Shown one piece after another: positions 42,584-53,637 of a stretch of 64,000 nucleotides of DNA (the stretch's first letter is position 1; every line of letters begins with the position of its first letter). A program made the translations under genes and the position numbers. The stretch comes from Pseudooceanicola sp. HF7 (GTDB taxonomy: Bacteria; Pseudomonadota; Alphaproteobacteria; Rhodobacterales; Rhodobacteraceae), in NCBI RefSeq assembly GCF_011806405.1, contig NZ_JAATOW010000012.1, forward strand, positions 1 through 64,000, read 5' to 3'. A model generated the notes under the pieces. The model was given only the letters and a program-made list of their open reading frames with translations, was not told the origin of the DNA and ran no database searches.

Positions 42584-42780
42584 AAATCCGGAAACACCAA
42601 TACGCCGGGCAGCCCCTCCAACGGCGGTGCATTTCTGGCCGTGCCCTGCATGGCTGATCCCCCAAATCGCTGAATACCCATAAAAATAATGACAGAACGT
42701 ATTGTTGCGATCAGGCTGAAGGGCATCAAACCCCGCGGCCCGGCATGGCAACTGACGGGGGATAACAGAGGGAGATACCA

Positions 42781-43218
42781 ATGCCGAAAGAGATTTTCGT
42801 CGTTGCCTACGAGGGTGAGGACGACAAGGATTCACTGCTCACCTATGCCCTGGAACGGGCCGCCAAGGACGACTCCGCCCTGCATATCCTTCACGTCCTG
42901 GAATGGTCGCCCTACAGCTTCCTGACCCAGGAAGAGGTCGAAGAGCGCCACGGCCGCCGCAAGCAGGAGATCTCTCGCGCGCGGGAGGTCATCCTGGAAC
43001 CGGCGCTGGCGGCTGCGGCTGCGGCCGGGATCACGGCCAGCGGGGATATCCGATACGGCCAGGTGGTCGAGATCATCGCCGAAACCGCCACCCGGCTGGA
43101 GGCCTCCATGATCTTCGTGGGCCGTTCGGGATCCAATTCCATCACCTCCCGCGTCTTCGGCTCTGTCCCGCTGGGACTGGCCCAGATCGCCCCCGTCCCC
43201 ACGGTCATCGTCCCCTGA
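42781..43218 (+). CDS. Universal stress protein
   Basis: 145-residue UspA-fold cytosolic protein. The opening EIFVVAYEGEDDKDSLLTYAL is the first strand and helix, and the ATP-binding signature is GRSGSNSITSRVFGSVPLGLA near the C terminus, matching G-2x-G-9x-G(S/T), so it should bind ATP. A GGGAGA precedes the ATG by 7 bp. It is 27 bp upstream of the alanine symporter gene, which suggests co-transcription. Confidence 0.92.
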   Translation: MPKEIFVVAYEGEDDKDSLLTYALERAAKDDSALHILHVLEWSPYSFLTQEEVEERHGRRKQEISRAREVILEPALAAAAAAGITASGDIRYGQVVEIIAETATRLEASMIFVGRSGSNSITSRVFGSVPLGLAQIAPVPTVIVP

Positions 43219-43245
43219 GCAACTCCTGAGCAAGAAGGCTATTCC

Positions 43246-44790
43246 ATGACGCGAATCAGAAATTCCGCCGCGCTCGCGGTACTCGGGGCAGTTGCCGCCG
43301 GACCCGCCGCCGCGCAATCCATTGACGAAACCATCAACAAGGCCTTTGCCGATTACACCGGCTGGTACGTCAGCTTCATCTTCGCGCCCGTGCCGGGCAC
43401 CAACTTTTCCTGGATCGCGCTCTGGCTGGTCGTCGCTGCGCTGATCTTCACCTTCTATTTCTCCTTCATCCAGCTGAAGGGCTTCGGCCATTCCATAGCG
43501 CTGGTGAAAGGCGATTATTCCGATCCGGATGACGCGGGCGAAGTCAGCCACTTCCAGGCGCTTGCCACCGCGCTTTCGGGCACTGTCGGGCTTGGCAATA
43601 TCGCCGGGGTCGCGGTGGCCGTGGGCATCGGCGGACCGGGGGCGACCTTCTGGATGATCCTGGCCGGCCTTTTCGGCATGGCGACGAAGTTCACCGAATG
43701 CACGCTGGGCGTGAAGTACCGGAACGAATACCCCGACGGGCATGTCTCCGGCGGGCCGATGTATTACATCACCAAGGGCTTCAAGGAACGCGGCATCCCC
43801 GGCGGCAAGGTGCTGGCCGTGATCTTCTGCATCTTCACCATCCTCGGCGCGCTTGGCGGCGGGAACATGTTCCAGGCCAACCAGGCCCATGCCCAGCTGG
43901 CCAATGTCATCGGGGATTACCCCGGCTGGATCACCGGGGTGATCCTGGCAGGCGTGACCTTCATCGTGATCGTCGGCGGCATCAAGTCCATCGCCCGGGT
44001 GACCGAAAAGGTCGTGCCCTTCATGGGGATCTTCTACGTCGGCGTGTCGCTGGTCATCCTGCTGATGAACTACGACATGATCCTTTGGGCCTTCGGGCAG
44101 ATCTTCCTGGGCGCCTTCACCGGCCTTGGCGTGGCGGGCGGCTTTACTGGCGCGCTGATACAGGGCTTCCGCCGCGCGGCCTTTTCAAACGAGGCCGGGA
44201 TCGGCTCTGCCGCCATCGCGCACTCCGCCGTGAAGACACGGGAACCGGTCACCGAAGGCTACGTCGCCCTGCTGGAGCCCTTCATCGACACCGTGGTGAT
44301 CTGCACCATGACCGCGCTGGTCATCGTGATCACCGGCGTCATGCAGGTGGATCCCGAGACCGGCCTTTACATGTGGGATAGCGAAGCCGGCCGCATCATG
44401 ACCGAAGGCGACGTCACCGGCGTCGCGCTGACCTCCTCTGCCTTCGCGACGGTCTTTTCCTGGTTCCCGCTCATGCTGGCCATCGCCGTGGTGCTCTTTG
44501 CCTTCTCCACCATGATCTCCTGGAGCTATTACGGCCTCAAGGCCTGGACCTACCTCTTCGGCGAAAGCAAGGGCAGCGAGGTGACCTTCAAGGTGATCTT
44601 CTGCCTGTTCATCGTCATCGGCGCGGCGGCCAGCCTGGGGCCGGTGATCGACTTCTCGGATGCCATGCTCTTCTCCATGGCGATCGTGAACATCGTCGGG
44701 CTCTACCTGCTGATGCCGATCGTGCGGGCAGAGCTGGCCCATTACGTCTCTCGCCTGAAATCGGGAGAGATCAAGCGCTTCAAGCATTGA
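43246..44790 (+). CDS. Alanine/glycine:cation symporter (AGCS family)
   Basis: Inner-membrane Na+ (or H+) coupled amino-acid importer, 514 residues. An N-terminal signal-like helix ends near AAAQSIDE, followed by about eleven membrane segments. Family signatures are LSGTVGLGNIAGVAVAVGIGGPGATFWM, GLFGMATKFTECTLGVKYR, and GFRRAAFSNEAGIGSAAIAHS. Probable substrates are alanine and glycine. It follows the universal stress gene by 27 bp and is ended by a terminator at 44809-44835. Confidence 0.93.
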   Translation: MTRIRNSAALAVLGAVAAGPAAAQSIDETINKAFADYTGWYVSFIFAPVPGTNFSWIALWLVVAALIFTFYFSFIQLKGFGHSIALVKGDYSDPDDAGEVSHFQALATALSGTVGLGNIAGVAVAVGIGGPGATFWMILAGLFGMATKFTECTLGVKYRNEYPDGHVSGGPMYYITKGFKERGIPGGKVLAVIFCIFTILGALGGGNMFQANQAHAQLANVIGDYPGWITGVILAGVTFIVIVGGIKSIARVTEKVVPFMGIFYVGVSLVILLMNYDMILWAFGQIFLGAFTGLGVAGGFTGALIQGFRRAAFSNEAGIGSAAIAHSAVKTREPVTEGYVALLEPFIDTVVICTMTALVIVITGVMQVDPETGLYMWDSEAGRIMTEGDVTGVALTSSAFATVFSWFPLMLAIAVVLFAFSTMISWSYYGLKAWTYLFGESKGSEVTFKVIFCLFIVIGAAASLGPVIDFSDAMLFSMAIVNIVGLYLLMPIVRAELAHYVSRLKSGEIKRFKH

Positions 44791-44808
44791 TCCCAAGGCG
44801 GGAAAGGG

Positions 44809-44836
44809 AAGGGGCCTCGCATCGCGCGGGGCCCTT
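44809..44836 (+). terminator. Terminator after the alanine symporter gene
   Basis: A stem pairing AAGGG-G-CCTCGC (44809-44820) with GCGGGGCCCTT (44826-44836 region), with one bulged G and a short loop, followed by TTTT. It lies about 20 bp past the symporter stop codon and before the convergent small secreted-protein gene. Confidence 0.65.
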
Positions 44837-44857
44837 TTCACGTCGTCAGAAGGGGGT

Positions 44858-45184
44858 CTACTGGCCGGGGATCTGGCTTTTCAGGAAAAGGGGCTGGCCA
44901 CCGATCGTCCCCTGGTTCAGCCCGTTCAGCTTCTGGCGGTACTCATGGGTGGCCAGGCCCGGAGGCACGCCACGGTCCAGCTCTCTGGCATACTCCTGCG
45001 CGGCCTCGTTGCGCTGTTTCAGACGCTCCAGCGCCTCGCTGTTCCTGCGCAGCTGCTCTTGGACCTGGGCCTGATCCGCCGGGTCCTCAAGACCCTGCAC
45101 GCCCTCCTCTGCCGCCACCGGCAAGGCCAAGGCGCATAGCATCAGGGCAGGGACCATCAGGACAGGGATCGTGAAGCGGACCAT
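44858..45184 (-). CDS. Small secreted coiled-coil protein of unknown function
   Basis: 108 residues from the ATG at 45184, which has GGAGG five bases upstream; the ATG at 45196 precedes that site. Residues 1-~25 are a signal peptide (VPALMLCALALPVAAEE). The mature part is charged and helical (QVQEQLRRNSEALERLKQRN), suggesting a short coiled coil, with a Gly/Pro-rich tail. No family was recognised. It stands alone between the symporter and ahcY. Confidence 0.7.
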   Translation of the reverse strand: MVRFTIPVLMVPALMLCALALPVAAEEGVQGLEDPADQAQVQEQLRRNSEALERLKQRNEAAQEYARELDRGVPPGLATHEYRQKLNGLNQGTIGGQPLFLKSQIPGQ

Positions 45185-45288
45185 GCGCGCCTCCAAAAGC
45201 CAGGTTGCAGAACCAACCTACAGCCCCAACGCAAGGCGTGCGGTCAAAGTTGCGTGCGCCCGGCGGCGCTGGCCGAAAAGCGCGCATG

Positions 45289-45320
45289 AAAAACCCCGCG
45301 ATGCAGGGGGCATCGCGGGG
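45289..45320 (-). terminator. Rho-independent terminator of ahcY
   Basis: Perfect 11-bp stem CCCCGCGATGC (45294-45304) / GCATCGCGGGG (45310-45320) with a 5-nt loop, followed on the minus strand by five T residues (45293-45289). It begins 26 bp after the ahcY stop codon. Confidence 0.9.
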
Positions 45321-45345
45321 CTTCGGATCGCGCAGGGACTGCGGA

Positions 45346-46734
45346 TCAGTAGCGGTAATGCTCGGGCTTGAAGGGGCCTTCCGGCGCAACGCCGATATAG
45401 GCGGCCTGTTCCGGGGTCAGCTTGGTCAGCTTGGCCCCGACCTTCTCCAGGTGCAGGGCCGCGACCTTTTCATCCAGATGCTTGGGCAGGATGTAGACCT
45501 GGTTCTCGTAGTTGTCGCCACGGGTCCAAAGCTCGATCTGCGCCAGCACCTGGTTGGTGAAGGACGCCGACATCACGAAGCTGGGGTGGCCGGTGGCATT
45601 GCCCAGGTTCAGCAGACGCCCCTCAGAAAGCAGGATGATCCGGTTGCCCGAGGGCATCTCGATCATGTCCACCTGTTCCTTGATGTTGGTCCACTTGTGG
45701 TTCCGCAGGTTGGCAACCTGGATCTCGTTGTCGAAGTGACCAATGTTGCCAAGGATCGCCATGTCCTTCATCTCCCGCATGTGCTCGATGCGGACGATGT
45801 CCTTGTTGCCGGTGGTGGTGATGACGATGTCGGCGGTGCTGATCGCTTCTTCCAGCAGTACGACCTCGAAACCGTCCATCGCGGCCTGAAGGGCACAGAT
45901 CGGATCGGCCTCGGTCACCTTCACGCGGGCGCCAGCGCCCTGTAGCGACGCGGCAGAGCCCTTGCCCACGTCGCCGTAGCCGCAGACCACGGCAACCTTG
46001 CCGGCCATCATCACGTCGGTTGCGCGGCGGATACCGTCGACCAGCGATTCCTTGCAGCCGTACTTGTTGTCGAACTTCGACTTGGTGACGGAATCGTTGA
46101 CGTTGATCGCCGGGAAGGGCAGCTGGCCCTGCTTCTGCAGCTCGTAAAGACGGTGCACGCCGGTGGTGGTTTCCTCGGACACGCCGACGATCTGGTCGCG
46201 CATTTTGGTGAACCAGCCGGGGCTTGCCTTCATCCGCTTGGCGATCTGCGCCTTGATCACGGCCTCTTCGTCAGAGGTCGGCACCGGGATGATGTCTTCA
46301 CCGGCCTCGGCACGGGCGCCCAGCAGGATGTAGAGCGTCGCATCGCCGCCATCATCCAGGATCATGTTCGGGCCGTCCTCGAACAGGAAGGACTTGTCCA
46401 GGTAATCCCAGTGCTCTTCCAGGCTCTGGCCCTTGATGGCGAAGACGGGGACACCGGCGGCGGCGATGGCCGCGGCGGCGTGGTCCTGGGTGGAGAAGAT
46501 GTTGCAGGACGCCCAGCGGACATCGGCACCCAGGGCAACCAGGGTCTCGATCAGGCAGGCGGTCTGGATCGTCATGTGCAGGGACCCGACGATACGCGCG
46601 CCTTTCAGGGGCTTGGTCTCACCGAATTCCTCGCGCAGGGCCATGAGGCCGGGCATCTCGGTTTCCGCGATGTCCAGCTCCTTGCGGCCGAAATCGGCAA
46701 GGCTAATGTCCTTTACGATGTAGTCCTGGGTCAT
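45346..46734 (-). CDS. ahcY: Adenosylhomocysteinase
   Basis: NAD-dependent cytosolic enzyme that hydrolyses S-adenosylhomocysteine to adenosine and homocysteine, keeping methylation going. 462 residues from the ATG at 46734, with AGGAG upstream; the open frame to 46908 is shadow. Motifs: [36 protein letters not shown]-binding [18 protein letters not shown], and the C-terminal KPEHYRY. It lies near regA/regB as in Rhodobacter species. Confidence 0.98.
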   Translation of the reverse strand: MTQDYIVKDISLADFGRKELDIAETEMPGLMALREEFGETKPLKGARIVGSLHMTIQTACLIETLVALGADVRWASCNIFSTQDHAAAAIAAAGVPVFAIKGQSLEEHWDYLDKSFLFEDGPNMILDDGGDATLYILLGARAEAGEDIIPVPTSDEEAVIKAQIAKRMKASPGWFTKMRDQIVGVSEETTTGVHRLYELQKQGQLPFPAINVNDSVTKSKFDNKYGCKESLVDGIRRATDVMMAGKVAVVCGYGDVGKGSAASLQGAGARVKVTEADPICALQAAMDGFEVVLLEEAISTADIVITTTGNKDIVRIEHMREMKDMAILGNIGHFDNEIQVANLRNHKWTNIKEQVDMIEMPSGNRIILLSEGRLLNLGNATGHPSFVMSASFTNQVLAQIELWTRGDNYENQVYILPKHLDEKVAALHLEKVGAKLTKLTPEQAAYIGVAPEGPFKPEHYRY

Positions 46735-46843
46735 ATAGTCCGGTCTCCTGGTGGGTCGGTCCTGTGCAGGGGTAGCAGGTGCCCCCCGGACGGGCAATGG
46801 CAGGGCCCAACTGGTAGGGCAGTGATATGACGAAGGTGTAAAG

Positions 46844-47437
46844 ATGAAGCATCCCAGAGCATGGCAAAGAATGCTGTCAGGGCGCAGGCTGAACCTGCTG
46901 GATCCCACCCCCGTCGATATAGAGATCGAGGATATCGCTCATGGCCTGGCCTTCGTGGCCCGCTGGAACGGTCAGACCCACGGCGATTTCGCCTATTCCG
47001 TGGCGGAACATTCCCTGCTGGTCGAAGAGCTTTTTGGCCGGCTCTGCCCGGGTGCCAAGCCCGCCGAACGGCTGACCGCCCTGCTGCATGACGCGCCGGA
47101 ATACGTGATCGGTGACATGATCTCTCCGGTGAAGGCCGCTATTGGCCCCGACTACGGGCGCCTTGATGACCGTCTGACCGCCGCGATCCACATCCGCTTC
47201 GGCCTGCCCGCCGTGCCGCCCAAACGGCTCAAGCAGCGCATCAAGAAGGCGGACCGGATCTCTGCCTGGATGGAGGCCGTGCAGATCGCCGGCTTCACCG
47301 AGACAGAGGCGAACCGGATTTTCGGCAGACCCGATCACGCCCTGATCGAAGGGCTTGAGATCATCCTGCGCGCCCCGGTGGAGGTGCGCAATGATTACAC
47401 CGCCCGCCACGCCGCCCTGATGGAGCAGCTGACGTGA
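46844..47437 (+). CDS. HD-domain phosphohydrolase (YfbR-like)
   Basis: 197-residue metal-dependent phosphohydrolase of the HD superfamily. The metal ligands are visible as His in [13 protein letters not shown], the HD pair in [13 protein letters not shown], and the later Asp in [11 protein letters not shown]. The HDxxEYVIGD context resembles the YfbR group of 5'-deoxynucleotidases. Its end overlaps the GNAT gene start. It is divergent from ahcY. Confidence 0.9.
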   Translation: MKHPRAWQRMLSGRRLNLLDPTPVDIEIEDIAHGLAFVARWNGQTHGDFAYSVAEHSLLVEELFGRLCPGAKPAERLTALLHDAPEYVIGDMISPVKAAIGPDYGRLDDRLTAAIHIRFGLPAVPPKRLKQRIKKADRISAWMEAVQIAGFTETEANRIFGRPDHALIEGLEIILRAPVEVRNDYTARHAALMEQLT

Positions 47438-47919
47438 GCCCGCACATCCGCCGCGCCGGTCCGCTGGATTGCCGCCCCATGGCGGAACTTCTGAATGAAA
47501 TCATCGCCATAGGTGGCTCTACCGCGCTGACCGAACCGGTGACGGCCGCCACGCTGGATGGCTGGATGCAGGGATCGCCCCGCGCGCTCTGGCATATCGC
47601 AGAGGATCCGTCGGGCGAGCTGCTGGGCTTTCAATACGTCAAACCGCATCCCGCTTACGGTGAGACGGTCGGCCAGATCGCCACCTTCGCGCGGGTCGGA
47701 CGCACCGGGCTTGGCATCGGCTCTGCCCTGTTCGAATCCACGAAAGCCGCGGCCCGCGCCGCCGGCTATTCCTGGATCAACGCAGAGATCCGCGCGGACA
47801 ACGACTCGGGCCTGACCTACTACCAGTCCCGCGGTTTCGAAGACCATGGCCGCATCCCCGACTACGCCCTGGGCGACGGCACCCGGGTCGACAAGATCCT
47901 GAAGCGCTACGACCTCTGA
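47434..47919 (+). CDS. GNAT-family N-acetyltransferase
   Basis: 161-residue acetyltransferase starting with GTG at 47434, overlapping the HD gene stop. The fold's acetyl-CoA loop is GRTGLGIGSALFESTKAAARAAGY and the C-terminal strand region is DNDSGLTYYQSRGFEDHGRIPDY. The substrate cannot be predicted. Translational coupling to the HD hydrolase suggests a shared regulation only. Confidence 0.9.
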   Translation: MSPHIRRAGPLDCRPMAELLNEIIAIGGSTALTEPVTAATLDGWMQGSPRALWHIAEDPSGELLGFQYVKPHPAYGETVGQIATFARVGRTGLGIGSALFESTKAAARAAGYSWINAEIRADNDSGLTYYQSRGFEDHGRIPDYALGDGTRVDKILKRYDL

Positions 47920-48011
47920 GCCGGCGACCGGGTAAATCGGGGATCGGGGCAACCGCCTTTTCCAGATGGGAATCGGCATAGATCCCGGTCATCAGCGCGA
48001 CGCCTCCTTAG

Positions 48012-49577
<1,566 letters not shown>

Positions 49578-49580
49578 ATC

Positions 49581-50129
49581 TTAACGCGGAGAGCGCTTTG
49601 CCAGGATGCGCTGAAGCGTGCGGCGGTGCATGTTCAGCCGGCGCGCGGTCTCCGACACGTTGCGATCGCACAGCTCGTAGACCCGCTGGATATGTTCCCA
49701 GCGAACGCGGTCCGCGCTCATCGGGTTTTCCGGCGGCGGGGGCAGCTCATCGCCATTGGCCAGCAGCGCATTGGTGATATCCGTGGCATCGGCGGGCTTT
49801 GACAGGTAATCGGTCGCGCCGATCTTCACCGCCGCCACGGCGGTGGCGATGGCCCCGTAGCCCGTCAGGACCACGACCCGGCAATCGGGGCGTTTTTCCC
49901 GCAGGATCTCGACCACATCCAGCCCGTTGCCATCCTCAAGCCGCAGGTCGCAGACCGCATAGGCAGGGGGGCGGGCGGTGGCAATGGCCTTGCCGGCGGC
50001 GACGCTTTCGGCGGTCTCGACCTCGAAACCGCGCTTTTCCATCGCCTTTGCCAGACGCTTCACAAAAGGCTCGTCATCATCAAGCAGAAGCAGCGTTCTG
50101 TCTTCACCGATATCCAGCTGGTCTTCCAT
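49581..50129 (-). CDS. regA: Redox-responsive response regulator RegA/PrrA/ActR
   Basis: 182-residue response regulator controlling energy metabolism genes in response to oxygen/redox. Receiver domain with Asp17-19 acidic cluster in LLLLDDDEPF, phospho-acceptor Asp61 in VCDLRLEDGNG and Lys in DYLSKPAD; Pro-rich linker (ELPPPPENP); C-terminal Fis-type helix-turn-helix SETARRLNMHRRTLQRILAK that is nearly invariant in this family. Divergent from regB with a 271-bp gap. Unlike Rhodobacter, no senC/prrC lies in between. Confidence 0.96.
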   Translation of the reverse strand: MEDQLDIGEDRTLLLLDDDEPFVKRLAKAMEKRGFEVETAESVAAGKAIATARPPAYAVCDLRLEDGNGLDVVEILREKRPDCRVVVLTGYGAIATAVAAVKIGATDYLSKPADATDITNALLANGDELPPPPENPMSADRVRWEHIQRVYELCDRNVSETARRLNMHRRTLQRILAKRSPR

Positions 50130-50400
50130 CGCGGCCCGTTCCTCCGGCTCTGCGCCGGACGTGTCCCCCTGAGGGTGCGTCCGCGCGTCATACTTTCTTA
50201 GACCCGTTCCAGGATGCCGTCAAACAACGCCTCACCGCGCGTTGCAGCCGGTTTTCAAGGCTTTGACGCCACTTACCCCCTGTATTACATGCGAAAACCC
50301 GGCGCATTCCGTCACGCATTCCGCCGTGCATTCCCCCCGCTTTGGGGCCATCATGCCGAAACACCTGCAAAGACCCGCATATCAAATTCCAGAGGACCCG

Positions 50401-51786
50401 ATGCCCGATACCGGAACCGAACCCCAGTCAGACCTGGAATTTCCGATCCTGAAGGGAGAGAACCGCGGCAACTGGATTCGCCTGCGCACGCTGATCCTGC
50501 TGCGATGGGGCGCGATTACCGGCCAATTGTCCGCGCTTATTGTCGCGAGCGAGATCTACGGGCTGCAACTGGAATACGGGCTGTGCTTCTTCGTGGTCGG
50601 GCTTTCGGTCCTGGGCAATATCGTGGCCAGTTTCATCTTTCCCGAAAACAAGCGCCTGACAGAGGCAGAGAACCTGTTCATGGTGCTCTTCGACCTGCTG
50701 CAACTTGGGCTGCTGCTGTACCTGACAGGCGGGCTGCACAATCCCTTCTCCGTCCTGATCGTCGGGCCGGTGACGGTTTCGGCCGCCGCCCTGACGGCGC
50801 GCTCGACCATCTTCGTGGGCTCCGCCGCGATCATCGTCGTCACCCTGCTGGCGGAATTTCACCTGCCCTTGCGCACCGCATCGGGGCAGGTCCTGCAGGT
50901 GGCAGAGCTGTTCCTGTTCGGGAACTGGCTGGCCATCGTCATCGCGGTGATCTTCCTGGGCATCTACTCGCGCTGGATCGTGACGGAGATGCACTCCATG
51001 TCCGATGCGCTGCAAGCCACCCAGCTTGCCCTTGCGCGCGAACAGAAACTGACGGACCTGGGTGGTGTGGTCGCCGCCGCCGCCCATGAGCTGGGCACGC
51101 CGCTCGCCACGATCAAGCTGACCTCTTCCGAGCTGATAGAAGACCTCTCGGACAGGCCGGAACAGCAAGAGGACGCAAGGCTGATCAACGAACAGGCCGA
51201 CCGCTGCCGCGATATCATGCGCTCCATGGGGCGGGCCGGCAAGGATGACCTGATGCTGCGCAGCGCGCCCCTGTCCACGGTGATAGAGGAAGCCGCCGAA
51301 CCCCACCGCAGCCGCGGCAAGCAGATCCATTTCACCCATGGCGACCTCACGGAAATGCCCCCCGCCATCGTGCGCCGGCCAGAGCTGATCCACGGGCTGC
51401 GCAACCTGGTGCAGAACGCCGTCGATTTCGCCAATAACGCGGTCTGGGTGCAAAGCTCCTGGGATGCGTCACGGATCACGATCCGCATCATGGATGACGG
51501 CGAAGGCTTTTCGCCCACGATGCTTGGCCGGATCGGCGATCCCTTCGTGCGCCGCCGCCGCATGCCCGCCGAAGGCATGGCGCGCCCGGAATACGAAGGC
51601 ATGGGGCTGGGCCTGTTCATTGCCAAGACCCTTCTGGAACGCACCGGCGCTGAGCTCAGCTTTACCAATCGCAGCGGGGAAGGGCGCAGTGGCGCCATCG
51701 TCGTCGTGACCTGGCCCCGTGACCGCATTGATGCGCAAAGCCCGGCAAATGCCCTGCCTTTGGGAAAGAACCAGCCGTTCAATTGA
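50401..51786 (+). CDS. regB: Redox sensor histidine kinase RegB/PrrB/ActS
   Basis: 461-residue membrane kinase; start at the ATG at 50401 (the frame is open to 50242 without homology). Six membrane segments occupy residues ~25-200 and include the quinone-binding GGLHNPFSVLIVGPVTVSA. The H-box is AAAHELGTPLATIKL, and the redox-active Cys of the family is in INEQADRCRDIM. ATPase boxes: NLVQNAVDFA, MDDGEGFSP, GMGLGLFIAKTLL. Cognate of the adjacent RegA; the pair should switch respiration-related genes with redox state. Confidence 0.96.
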   Translation: MPDTGTEPQSDLEFPILKGENRGNWIRLRTLILLRWGAITGQLSALIVASEIYGLQLEYGLCFFVVGLSVLGNIVASFIFPENKRLTEAENLFMVLFDLLQLGLLLYLTGGLHNPFSVLIVGPVTVSAAALTARSTIFVGSAAIIVVTLLAEFHLPLRTASGQVLQVAELFLFGNWLAIVIAVIFLGIYSRWIVTEMHSMSDALQATQLALAREQKLTDLGGVVAAAAHELGTPLATIKLTSSELIEDLSDRPEQQEDARLINEQADRCRDIMRSMGRAGKDDLMLRSAPLSTVIEEAAEPHRSRGKQIHFTHGDLTEMPPAIVRRPELIHGLRNLVQNAVDFANNAVWVQSSWDASRITIRIMDDGEGFSPTMLGRIGDPFVRRRRMPAEGMARPEYEGMGLGLFIAKTLLERTGAELSFTNRSGEGRSGAIVVVTWPRDRIDAQSPANALPLGKNQPFN

Positions 51787-51874
51787 TAAAACACAAACGC
51801 TCCCTTTAACTTTACAGGGTTATCCAAAGTTTAATTCGTGATATTACAAATTTTATTCCCTGAATGCGTCCCGG

Positions 51875-51890
51875 TTAATCTTTTGTTTAC
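51875..51890 (+). promoter_or_regulatory. CtrA-like site upstream of the PAS protein
   Basis: TTAA (51875-51878), a 7-bp spacer, then TTTAC (51886-51890). The CtrA consensus is TTAA-N7-TTAAC, so one position differs. It is 41 bp before the TTG start of the PAS gene in an AT-rich gap. Low-information match, offered as a candidate only. Confidence 0.25.
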
Positions 51891-51930
51891 CAAACGCTTC
51901 AAAAGCTGATGTCCCGGGGAGGTAGCGAAT

Positions 51931-53574
51931 TTGAACTTGTCGGAACAAACATCATTGGCCGGTCTCGGGTTTACCGAAGTCGGCCTGGCACTGATGATCA
52001 GCCTGGCTTTGACTGCCACCTGCATCACGGTCATCGCACTTTGCGCCAGACGTCAGCCTGCGCGCCACGTGGCAGAGGTGGACAATTTCGGTCACATCAA
52101 TCACGCGGTCTTCATTTTCGATGAACAGCGGATGATCTCCGCCCCCCGCGACTGGCGCGAGGCAATGGATGACAGCGGCCTGGAAGGGTCTGACTGGGAA
52201 CGGCTGCATCTCATGCTGTCGCAACGCTTTCCCGGCATGCCGGAGCTGCCCGAACTGCCTGAGGGAGAGACCTTTCGCATTTATTCCGCCACCCTTGCGG
52301 ATGATGATGCCGTCCTGCGGATCCGTCAGGTGGGCACGCGGCTGCGGATCACCGTGCGCGAAAACGGCCCCGGCGGGCTGAGCGACCGGCACAAGGCGCG
52401 GCTGGACCAGATCCGCCTCAAGCGCCTTCAGCAAGCGGTAGAGAAGATCTCGATCCCGGTCTGGTCGATGGATTTCGATGGCCGGATCCTGGAAGAGAAC
52501 CCCGCCTTCACGGCACTGCGCCAACAGCAGACCGGGGCGCATGACATCACCGCACCGCTCCTGCGCGGAAGCGAAACCGAACACGACCAGCCCGATTTCA
52601 CCTATCGCGTCATGCTCGATCCGCGCGGGCGCTCCCCGGAACGGTGGTACGATGTCTCAGCCCACCGGCACCAGGGCGGCTGGCATTGCGCCGCGCAGGA
52701 CATGACTGCCCTCGTGCGCGCCGAACTGGCCCAGCGGAACTTCGTCCAGACCCTGACCAAGACCTTTGCCCAGCTCTCCACCGGGCTGGCGATCTTTGAC
52801 CGGGACCGCCAGCTGATCCTCTTCAACCCATCGCTGGTGGACCTGACCAGCCTGTCGCCGGAATTCCTGACCTCGCGGCCGACGCTGATCCATTTCTTCG
52901 ACAATCTGCGCGATCGCCAGATCATGCCGGAACCGAAGAACTACGCCTCCTGGCGCGAACAGCTGAGCGCGCTGGTCTCTGCCGCCGCGGACGGGCGCTA
53001 CCAGGAAACCTGGTCGCTGTCCTCGGGCGCCACCTACCGGGTCACTGGCCGGCCGCATCCCAATGGCGCCGTGGCCTTCCTGTTCGAGGATATCACCGAT
53101 GAGATCCTCATGACCCGGCGCTTCCGCCAGCAGCTCTCCCTGTCCCAATCCGTGCTGGACGCGATCTCCGATGCCATCGTGATCTTCGATGCCCAGGGGA
53201 TCATGAGCTATTGCAACAGCTCCTATCGCCACCTCTTCCAGATCAAGGAAAATGCAGACCTGTCAGAGGTTTCGATCCAGGATGCCCACCGCATGTGGGC
53301 CCGCAGGGCCTCTGCCCTGGGCGACCTGGACCAGGTGCTGGCACGGCTGACCTCGCGCCGGGAAAAGCGCGCCGAGGCCAGCGAATATACCCTGGCCCTG
53401 CGCGGCGTCGGGGAGGTGCCCTGCCGCGTCCAGACCCTCGTCGCCGGGGCCTGCATGGTCTCCATCGGGCCGCTGCGGGATGTCGCGCTTGTGCCCGAAG
53501 CGGAGCAGCGCAAGCTGGGCCATGTGCCCGGCAAACGCCCCGGCTCCACCCCCCAGGAAACCGCCGCAGAGTAA
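51931..53574 (+). CDS. Membrane-anchored PAS-domain protein lacking a kinase domain
   Basis: 547-residue protein. The TTG start at 51931 has a good GGGGAGG eight bases upstream. One membrane helix is at about residues 15-40. A first domain (50-150) is followed by PAS-like units near 165-270 (IPVWSMDFDGRILEENPAF), 280-400 (FAQLSTGLAIFDRDRQLILFN) and 405-520 (VLDAISDAIVIFDAQGIMSYC). No His-kinase H-box or ATPase is present and the protein ends in a Pro/Glu-rich tail. The arrangement recalls the PAS region of DivL-type cell-cycle kinases. It may be a signalling scaffold. Confidence 0.8.
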   Translation: MNLSEQTSLAGLGFTEVGLALMISLALTATCITVIALCARRQPARHVAEVDNFGHINHAVFIFDEQRMISAPRDWREAMDDSGLEGSDWERLHLMLSQRFPGMPELPELPEGETFRIYSATLADDDAVLRIRQVGTRLRITVRENGPGGLSDRHKARLDQIRLKRLQQAVEKISIPVWSMDFDGRILEENPAFTALRQQQTGAHDITAPLLRGSETEHDQPDFTYRVMLDPRGRSPERWYDVSAHRHQGGWHCAAQDMTALVRAELAQRNFVQTLTKTFAQLSTGLAIFDRDRQLILFNPSLVDLTSLSPEFLTSRPTLIHFFDNLRDRQIMPEPKNYASWREQLSALVSAAADGRYQETWSLSSGATYRVTGRPHPNGAVAFLFEDITDEILMTRRFRQQLSLSQSVLDAISDAIVIFDAQGIMSYCNSSYRHLFQIKENADLSEVSIQDAHRMWARRASALGDLDQVLARLTSRREKRAEASEYTLALRGVGEVPCRVQTLVAGACMVSIGPLRDVALVPEAEQRKLGHVPGKRPGSTPQETAAE

Positions 53575-53637
53575 CCTGCTGTTGCGGTATATGGCACGGC
53601 TCCGTTAAGATGCGGAACGCACCAGGGGGGAAATCCA

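Larger units (their letters stand above)
42059..42780. other. Structured non-coding stretch upstream of the universal stress gene
   Basis: No reading frame here looks like a protein. The stretch contains a 14-bp palindrome CCTTGCCGGCAAGG (42064-42077), a GCAAGGG/CCCTTGC hairpin (42215-42233), two copies of TGCGGCAAGG (42211, 42253), an imperfect direct repeat (about 42136-42163 and 42532-42583), and a minus-strand terminator (42401-42437). The last ~40 bp hold the ribosome site of the universal stress gene. A minus-strand small RNA is possible. Confidence 0.6.

Noticed and set aside
42690..42780. FNR-type site TTGTTGCGATCAG before the universal stress gene
   Set aside because: The half-sites are one base too close and only partly match TTGAT-N4-ATCAA.
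46735..46843. SAH riboswitch in the ahcY leader
   Set aside because: I looked for the conserved SAH and SAM-SAH riboswitch cores on the minus strand and saw none; the leader is short and has only a ribosome site.
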